In this document: positions 5,833 to 7,658 of the stretch, one piece after another
Numbering within the stretch: position 1 is the first letter of the stretch
Layout of the letters: every line of letters begins with the position of its first letter
DNA from: Candidatus Collierbacteria bacterium
GTDB taxonomy: Bacteria > Patescibacteriota > Microgenomatia > UBA1400 > MFAQ01
DNA: 7,658 nucleotides
Direction: 5' to 3'
Assembly: GCA_903873735.1 (NCBI GenBank)
Contig: CAIQPO010000036.1
Span: 1-7,658 of the forward strand
Made by a program: the position numbers and the translations under genes
Notes under the pieces: model-generated
The model's input: the letters and a program-made list of their open reading frames with translations, nothing else
Told to the model about the DNA's origin: nothing
Database searches by the model: none

Positions 5833-6665
5833 GACCTCAGTTGAGACTTGGGTTGGTCCTGGCTCATATGTGGGGTCGGCGCAGAGAGGAATATCAACTG
5901 TACCATCATTATTGACGGTTGGAGTGGCTTCTGCTTCGGTGCAGTCGCGGTCTGGTCCGTATGAGACTTCGGTGGGACCAGTTCGTAGGTGGTATTTACT
6001 TCCGTACTCACGATATTGGGGATTGTATCAACCTGTTTGGTAACCATGGGGTAAGGTGTGATTCCGTCACCAGAGACAGGATGGTCAGATTCACCATTGC
6101 GTGAGTATGGTTTAAGCGTCTCCACTGAAGTCTGCCAGACATGCGTCACCACCGTGGCCGAAGCTGTGGTGCGTTCATCAAGCTTCTTCATGTGATTGGA
6201 GATTAGCACCACCAGAAAGATGATTACCACCAGCAGACCTGCGCCACCAAGGATGTAGGGCAACAGGTTGGTCTTGTGGGGTTCAGATTTGTACTGATGA
6301 CCCGGATCTGATGAGAAGCTCGACCGCGGTGATGGTTCTGGACGAGCGGTAGGGATGAATTCTTCATCGTGCCCAGGCTCAACCATGCTCCCACAGTTGG
6401 TGCAGCGCCAGCCGTTGGCTTTTGCTTGCACTTCGTTTGTGCGAGTGTTGCAGCTTTGGCAAGAGATCTGCCGAGATTTACTCTCAGACAGCCTGTCGCC
6501 AGTAACAGCAACATTTGTTGGCTTAGCCTTAAGTGCGTCTGCAGTTTCGTAAGTACCACCGCAATGTGGGCAGGTTTTTAACCCGCTAGTAACTTCACCG
6601 CCGCAATAGGGACAAGGAAACTTGCCTTCAACGCGACGGGATCGACCGGTAACAACGCCAGCCAT
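5829..6665 (-). CDS. Double zinc-ribbon, single-pass membrane protein (N-terminal part, frameshifted near its end)
   Basis: The frame encodes 278 residues. Two zinc ribbons come first: Cys18/Cys21 with Cys32/Cys35 (CPYCGG...CPHCGG) and Cys69/Cys72 with Cys88/Cys91 (CQSCN...CTNCGS). Then come a Ser/Pro-rich linker, one membrane helix at about 134-156 and a Thr-rich segment that should be outside the cell. Bacterial proteins of this zinc-ribbon-plus-helix layout are widespread, and their function is mostly unknown; the ribbons would face the cytoplasm. Residues 1-228 are convincing. After that the translation turns into an unlikely sequence (VPPKSHTDQTATAPKQK...) and stops at a TGA (5829), while another frame carries on the same style of sequence to 5512. 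The ATG at 6665 is fixed by a perfect AAGGAGG five bases upstream, and the gene has its own promoter and terminator. Either the gene is broken or the given sequence lacks one base. Confidence 0.85.
   Translation of the reverse strand: MAGVVTGRSRRVEGKFPCPYCGGEVTSGLKTCPHCGGTYETADALKAKPTNVAVTGDRLSESKSRQISCQSCNTRTNEVQAKANGWRCTNCGSMVEPGHDEEFIPTARPEPSPRSSFSSDPGHQYKSEPHKTNLLPYILGGAGLLVVIIFLVVLISNHMKKLDERTTASATVVTHVWQTSVETLKPYSRNGESDHPVSGDGITPYPMVTKQVDTIPNIVSTEVNTTYELVPPKSHTDQTATAPKQKPLQPSIMMVQLIFLSAPTPHMSQDQPKSQLRS
5842..5871 (-). repeat. Protein-level repeat TYEPGPTxVS, second copy
   Basis: This stretch encodes TYEPGPTQVS. A first copy at 5962-5990 reads TYE in the starting frame and GPTEVS in the frame one base off. 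The two DNA copies differ at many third positions, so the repeat is old and kept at the protein level. It indicates that the first copy has lost one base, most simply the C of a CCT proline codon. Confidence 0.75.
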
Positions 6666-6670
6666 AGTAG

Positions 6671-6677
6671 CCTCCTT
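6671..6677 (-). promoter_or_regulatory. Perfect Shine-Dalgarno for the zinc-ribbon gene
   Basis: AAGGAGG lies five bases before the ATG at 6665. It decides the start and predicts efficient translation. Confidence 0.9.
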
Positions 6678-6720
6678 CTTTCTTTTAAGGAACTAGAATT
6701 ATTTACGAAGTGTGGGGTGA

Positions 6721-6749
6721 ATTTTAGCACATATAGCCTCAAAAGTCAA
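6721..6749 (-). promoter_or_regulatory. Sigma-70-type promoter with extended -10 for the zinc-ribbon gene
   Basis: On the minus strand a -35 box TTGACT (6749-6744) is followed after exactly 17 bases by a -10 box TAAAAT (6726-6721). A TG dinucleotide one base before the -10 makes it an extended type. Transcription should start near 6714, leaving a leader of about 48 bases. The -35 begins 9 bases after the stop codon of the preceding gene, and no terminator lies between, so read-through from that gene is also possible. Confidence 0.8.
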
Positions 6750-6758
6750 TTCTATGGG

Positions 6759-7658
6759 CTAATATTTTTTCAGTTCGTAGTTGTTGTACGTGCGCATATA
6801 GTAGGTTTCAGGATTGATTCTTTCAAGCTTCACATTTTGCATATTTACTGGAAGAAGGAGGACAAACCTGCCTGATTCCCCTATTACCTGCTCTTTTGGG
6901 CATTGATTGTGTAGCGCATCACCTGGGGTGTGATTGTCGCAAACTACTATGATTGGCCCGCTACGACTAACCTTATTTTCTCTCCAGAGGAGGTAATAAA
7001 AGCTATTAGCAATTTCAAATGAATTTGGATAGACGAGTATATTCACTTTCTCAAATTCAGCAGGTATTGTCTTGGAGAGGGCGATGATTTCTGGAGCGTT
7101 TGTTCTTGGATGATATGTGGCTATGACAAATAGAATGGTGATTAAACCTAAACCGAGAGCAATATTTTTACCGAATTTGATAAGCGATAGAAGGTTGGCG
7201 GTAGAAAAAGCCACCAAGTAAAGCATGAAGAAATGGGTGAATATCAAGTACTCTGGAGATCTAGGTCCTTTGTAGTTTCTAATACTAAACACCTCAAGAG
7301 CTAGAACAAAGAAGACAATTAGGCTGAAGATATCAATCTTTCGTTTTTTATAAGCTACGACAATCCCAATAAGACTGAGGGCTGCTAAGAGCCAGCCAAG
7401 GTTGGGTATGCCAAATAACACATGGCTAAGTCTTTCTGGCCAAAAAATGGTGATGTCTGTGAGCCAACGAACCGGGACATAAAATCGGTGCTGACCAAAG
7501 GTAAGATAATCCCAAATACTTTTAGTCCAGGCAAAATTATGAAGTTTTTCAAAAAAGAGGAGAGGGAAGAAGCCAACAAATACTCCTAGATACATTGAAA
7601 GTGCAGATAGCAGCCTGGACTTTATTTTTAGTTTTGGCAAGAATATTGGGAGTAAACA
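6759..7658 (-). CDS. Polytopic membrane protein, probable C-terminal half of a GT39/PMT-like glycosyltransferase (runs off the right edge)
   Basis: The frame is open to the window edge, giving 299 codons plus stop. A TTG at 7640 is a possible start, but it has no SD and coding continues upstream (ending ...CLLPIF before it), so I treat this as a 3' fragment. It shows a helix with GFFPLLFFEKLHNF, a long polar loop with Tyr, Trp and Arg, then four more helices, one with SPEYLIFTHFFMLYLV. It ends in a soluble C-terminal domain of about 115 residues. The helix ending in a Pro...Phe-Glu-x-x-His pattern, and the alternation of helices with a terminal soluble domain, resemble ArnT/PMT-type transferases. 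These use polyprenyl-phosphate sugars on the outer face of the membrane. The catalytic Asp residues of that family lie in the N-terminal loops, outside the window, so the call cannot be confirmed here. An O-antigen ligase-like or unknown polytopic protein is the alternative. Confidence 0.6.
   Translation of the reverse strand, partial: CLLPIFLPKLKIKSRLLSALSMYLGVFVGFFPLLFFEKLHNFAWTKSIWDYLTFGQHRFYVPVRWLTDITIFWPERLSHVLFGIPNLGWLLAALSLIGIVVAYKKRKIDIFSLIVFFVLALEVFSIRNYKGPRSPEYLIFTHFFMLYLVAFSTANLLSLIKFGKNIALGLGLITILFVIATYHPRTNAPEIIALSKTIPAEFEKVNILVYPNSFEIANSFYYLLWRENKVSRSGPIIVVCDNHTPGDALHNQCPKEQVIGESGRFVLLLPVNMQNVKLERINPETYYMRTYNNYELKKY

Noticed and set aside
5829..5990. Programmed -1 frameshifting to join the two halves of the zinc-ribbon gene
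   Set aside because: I see no X XXY YYZ slippery heptamer in the zero frame in the overlap. A single missing base explains the repeat mismatch more simply, although it cannot be excluded without reads.
7385..7640. Complete gene starting at the TTG at 7640
   Set aside because: The frame stays open to the edge and coding-like hydrophobic residues precede the TTG; no SD is present. Treated as a gene cut by the window.
1..7658. CRISPR arrays, tRNA or rRNA genes, insertion sequences
   Set aside because: No regularly spaced direct repeats, cloverleaf-like sequence, ribosomal RNA signature or transposase was seen on either strand.

Overview
All supportable genes in this window lie on the minus strand, so transcription runs from high to low coordinates. 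Genes are packed tightly: several overlap or are separated by only 3 to 9 bases, and terminators sit right next to the following promoter. Wzx-like ORF ends in TGA, so UGA behaves as a normal stop. Compact layout, many small membrane proteins without recognisable family, zinc-ribbon/single-TM protein and a GT39-type membrane protein fit a small-genome environmental bacterium. Candidate Phyla Radiation (Patescibacteria) is my best guess, but it rests on style and not on a marker gene.

Region by region, in transcription order: (1) 7658-6759, the 3' part of a polytopic membrane protein, probably the C-terminal half of a GT39/PMT-like glycosyltransferase, running off the right edge. (2) 6665-5512, a gene with its own strong promoter, a perfect Shine-Dalgarno (SD) sequence and an intrinsic terminator. 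It encodes two N-terminal zinc ribbons, one membrane helix and an extracytoplasmic domain. As given, it is split by an apparent one-base deletion at about 5980. (3) 5400-4407, a two-gene operon with a near-consensus promoter, two well-placed SDs and an intrinsic terminator. Its products are two small paralogous membrane proteins of the same architecture: helix, about 100-residue beta-rich domain, helix. (4) 4334-1, a glycan operon: gmd (GDP-mannose 4,6-dehydratase), rmd-like reductase, a Wzx-type flippase, a class I SAM methyltransferase, and an unrecognised gene that runs off the left edge.

The operon in (4) makes sense as a route to a D-rhamnose-containing surface glycan. Gmd turns GDP-mannose into GDP-4-keto-6-deoxymannose, and the Rmd-like enzyme reduces this to GDP-D-rhamnose. 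Glycosyltransferases outside the window would use it, Wzx would flip the lipid-linked product, and the methyltransferase may decorate it. The GT39-like protein on the right may belong to the same cell-surface theme.

The middle block (5400-4407 and 6665-5512) reads by eye as richer in G+C than the glycan block and has its own signals. It is the least explained part of the window. The points most worth checking are the split zinc-ribbon gene, whose lost base can be placed using an internal protein repeat, and the tandem pair of paralogous membrane proteins. No RNA gene, CRISPR array, insertion sequence or gene-free stretch over 300 bases was seen.
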